This document shows, piece by piece, positions 62,174 through 64,000 of a DNA stretch of 64,000 nt. The notes under the pieces were generated by a model that saw only the letters and a program-made list of their open reading frames with translations, searched no databases and was not told the origin of the DNA. The stretch is from Paenibacillus sp. MMS20-IR301 (lineage in GTDB: Bacteria > Bacillota > Bacilli > Paenibacillales > Paenibacillaceae): the NCBI RefSeq assembly GCF_032302195.1, contig NZ_CP135275.1:4278001-4342000 (forward strand). The letters run 5' to 3'. Made by a program: the position numbers and the translations under genes. The number at the start of each line of letters is the position of its first letter. Within the stretch, counting starts at the first letter, position 1.

Positions 62174-63154
62174 TCACCTAACCGCACAATCCTCCACAAA
62201 ATATCCTTTCCTCGCCGCCTCCTCTGGATCGAACAGACTCTCAATCACATTGGCTCCGGCAGGCAAGCAGCTTTCACCATAAGCGGTACGCCTGCCCGCA
62301 GCATTCCGGGTACCTATCAGACCCTTGCGCCGCATGACTGTACCGCTGCCGAGGGAATACGCATCCAGCAGTTCTCCGCCGGGAAGCGGGTAGCCTTGTA
62401 TAAAAGCCATCATCCCGACATCCTGTATCGACTGCTCGTGAAGACCGCGCGGGAGGGTGAACTGAATGGACAAGCCCATCCGCTTCACCAGCTCCAGATG
62501 GCGGTTAATGGCCGTGGCCAGATCCTGTTCGACCAATGCAGTAATGGTGCTCTGGCGGATTTCACGAAATCGCTCAAGCGAGCTTAGAGGAGAGAGATTC
62601 GTCTGTGCGGCCAATTCTGCGTATTCTCCCTCATAAAATGTATTGGCCCCGGTGTCGTATACACGGGCGTTATCATCCAAAGTGAAATAGAGCAGGTTGC
62701 CATTCTGAAGCTTGTAGCAGTAAGGACGCTCCGGCCAGCTGACAGGCTTAAGCTCCTTCTCTCCTCCATTACTGGCTGTATCATCAAGCGTCACCAGCGT
62801 ATAACCGCTATAGCCGAACATCACAAGGGCCGGCATATGCATTTTCAGGTTATTTAATTCACTCTGGTTGTTCTCCAGTCCGAATTTCAGCGCCAGATTA
62901 CTGTAGAAGACACTCAGTACATCCTGATCCAGCTTCAGCTGGCGCTCCCGGCCATAATGAACTGCGGTTATCACCGGCTGCATTTCCAGCCGGGACAGAT
63001 AGTCTCCGGCATCATCCACTGCGGCCTGGAAATCATCCGAATAGCGTTTATACTGATCTTCATTAAAGACCCGGAGATCTTCTCTCGAGTCATTAATGAG
63101 AACCAGCGGAATAACCAGTATTAGAAAAATAAGCACTACACTAAGGGGCTTCAC
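62174..63154 (-). CDS. Membrane-anchored pilus-locus protein (326 aa), unknown family
   Basis: One N-terminal membrane helix (MKPLSVVLIFLILVIPLVLI) is followed by a large extracellular domain with an initial helix (DDFQAAVDDAGDYLSRL). It is a minor-pilin-like layout and is co-transcribed with the 183-residue protein that precedes it by an overlap. The GTG at 63154 is the start. The C-terminal 50 residues also occur as a near-identical fragment at 58462-58611. No named domain was recognised. An accessory role in locus 3 is inferred. Confidence 0.55.
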   Translation of the reverse strand: MKPLSVVLIFLILVIPLVLINDSREDLRVFNEDQYKRYSDDFQAAVDDAGDYLSRLEMQPVITAVHYGRERQLKLDQDVLSVFYSNLALKFGLENNQSELNNLKMHMPALVMFGYSGYTLVTLDDTASNGGEKELKPVSWPERPYCYKLQNGNLLYFTLDDNARVYDTGANTFYEGEYAELAAQTNLSPLSSLERFREIRQSTITALVEQDLATAINRHLELVKRMGLSIQFTLPRGLHEQSIQDVGMMAFIQGYPLPGGELLDAYSLGSGTVMRRKGLIGTRNAAGRRTAYGESCLPAGANVIESLFDPEEAARKGYFVEDCAVR

Positions 63155-63692
63155 TGCGCACCATTCCCCCGTACTTCAAATTAAGCGGAATCAGCTCACT
63201 CTGGAACAACATGGACCGCATCCGTGAAGCCAGGGTCGTCCCTTCAGATTCCAGCCGGACATTGAACAGATCACCGACATGCATGGTAAACCTTCTGCCC
63301 GGAGCATCTGCAGCAAGCGAAGCTGCTGACCCCGGATACAAGACCCCCAAGATATCTTTGTTGAAGTATCCGTCATATCTGACACTGAAGCTGTTCTGAA
63401 AGGTGGAATAATCATTGGGGTTGGTGTACAGAGGCTCCAGCTTCTTCTTGTAGTATTCCATCTGAACATCAAATACAGCGTAAGAAGCATCCAGCGTATG
63501 AAGAAACCGCTCATAATCCGCGACATCCACATACCCTTTGGCACGAACCGTATCTACGAACTCCACCACCGCTGCATTCGCTGCAAGCTTCGTATTCCTC
63601 TCCACAACCTCGGATTGCCGGAAGGCCGGGTAGACCCCAAACACAAAAGCCAGCAGAATCACGATAATTACACCTTTTAGCGCATCTGCCAT
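63141..63692 (-). CDS. TadE-like pilus-locus protein (183 aa)
   Basis: An N-terminal membrane helix (LKGVIIVILLAFVFGVYPAF) is followed by an Asn/Ala-rich helix (ERNTKLAANAAVVEFVDTVRAKGYV) and a soluble domain of 120 residues. It resembles TadE/TadF-like proteins and the 165-residue protein of locus 1. There is no prepilin cleavage motif. The ATG has AGGAAGGAGGAG before it. It overlaps the 326-residue gene, so the two are translated together. Confidence 0.55.
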   Translation of the reverse strand: MADALKGVIIVILLAFVFGVYPAFRQSEVVERNTKLAANAAVVEFVDTVRAKGYVDVADYERFLHTLDASYAVFDVQMEYYKKKLEPLYTNPNDYSTFQNSFSVRYDGYFNKDILGVLYPGSAASLAADAPGRRFTMHVGDLFNVRLESEGTTLASRMRSMLFQSELIPLNLKYGGMVRSEAP

Positions 63693-63707
63693 GCGGCTCC
63701 TCCTTCC

Positions 63708-64000
63708 TCAGCGGACAGTAGAGATTTCCGTAATCATCTCATTAGTCCGTGTAACCCTTAGCTCATAAGCAGCGCCAGGCACTCCCCGCAGATCCACTGC
63801 ATCAAGGTCTGTTTCTTCATTAAATACAATGCCGTCTATCACTAAAATGTAATCCCCTTCGAGCGCCTGAGGAATCATGCCGATTAACTGCTCACCTGAG
63901 ACTTTCTTCAGGTCACCGGTTCCTGTATAGGGGGCTAATGCAACTTTAGCTTGCTCCGGCCGCCTGGCCTGAACAGTGCTGTCAGCTTCCAGGCGCAGAA
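63708..64000 (-). CDS. Unknown protein of locus 3, 5' end outside the window (partial)
   Basis: An open minus-strand frame of about 96 codons runs from the window edge to a TGA at 63708, 15 bases before the 183-residue start. It reads ALAPYTGTGDLKKVSGEQL, EGDYILVIDGIVFNEETD and PGAAYELRVTRTNEMITEISTVR. The frame is compact with no stops and ends in an operon-like position. The end looks beta-rich. No family recognised; probably another pilus or surface protein of locus 3. Confidence 0.7.
   Translation of the reverse strand, partial: LRLEADSTVQARRPEQAKVALAPYTGTGDLKKVSGEQLIGMIPQALEGDYILVIDGIVFNEETDLDAVDLRGVPGAAYELRVTRTNEMITEISTVR

Noticed and set aside
1..64000. CRISPR arrays and prophage genes
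   Set aside because: I saw no regularly spaced short repeats and no phage structural or integrase genes. The repeats present are the toxin scaffold, the 270-bp pair and the surface-locus duplication.

Overview
The window looks like chromosomal DNA of a spore-forming Gram-positive, most likely Paenibacillus. The pointers are S-layer-homology (SLH) surface proteins, a copper-amine-oxidase-like N-terminal domain protein, Shine-Dalgarno sites of the GGAGG type with many TTG and GTG starts, DUF2621 and Tad-type pilus loci of the Firmicutes kind. No plasmid or phage backbone, rRNA or CRISPR array was seen. One tRNA gene, Leu(GAG), is present.

Layout. 1-3706: ordinary genes (acetyltransferase end, ppnP, transketolase, a permuted papain-like hydrolase). 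3785-17320 (minus strand): Tad-like locus 1, with CpaB-, CpaE- and CpaF/TadA-like proteins, TadB, TadC, two tiny pilin-like proteins, TadE-like proteins and two large secreted PKD/Ig-type proteins. 17579-21246: purU, nfo, a DUF2621 protein and a TIGR01777-type SDR. 21255-31808 (minus): Tad-like locus 2, with CpaE, CpaF, TadB, TadC, a Flp pilin, two TadE proteins, a DUF5702 protein, prepilin peptidase and an FHA protein. It is preceded by a promoter and a leader that contains an intrinsic terminator. 32139-44080: housekeeping, stress and regulatory genes (DCC oxidoreductase, ohr, glutathione peroxidase, ChbG-type deacetylase, tRNA-Leu, a divergent XRE pair, a PAS/zinc protein, AraC regulator and alpha-galactosidase, and a MerR regulator with an aldo/keto reductase-quinone oxidoreductase operon).

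44566-53599 (minus) is the most distinctive part. It holds a WXG100 gene and one intact WXG-type polymorphic toxin with an immunity candidate, followed by three broken copies of the same toxin scaffold. Each copy has a different fate at its C-terminus: an unrecognised domain (intact copy), a BURPS668_1122-type deaminase with an Imm3-like gene, an HExxH metallopeptidase with an unknown immunity candidate, and one copy with the toxin domain lost. Deletions between short direct repeats and IS110-type debris lie between the cassettes. This looks like an orphan C-terminal-module array feeding a type VII-secreted toxin.

53788-64000 (minus) is part of a third pilus/surface locus: TadE-like proteins, SLH proteins and large secreted DUF5704-like proteins. 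It contains a tandem duplication whose junction carries a 137-bp near-identical gene fragment and a 5'-truncated CdiI-type immunity gene.

A 270-bp intergenic repeat occurs twice, at 33909-34178 and inverted at 44295-44564, with conserved nested inverted repeats. The single prepilin peptidase in locus 2 probably serves all the pilus loci. Locus 3 directly abuts the WXG100/toxin array.
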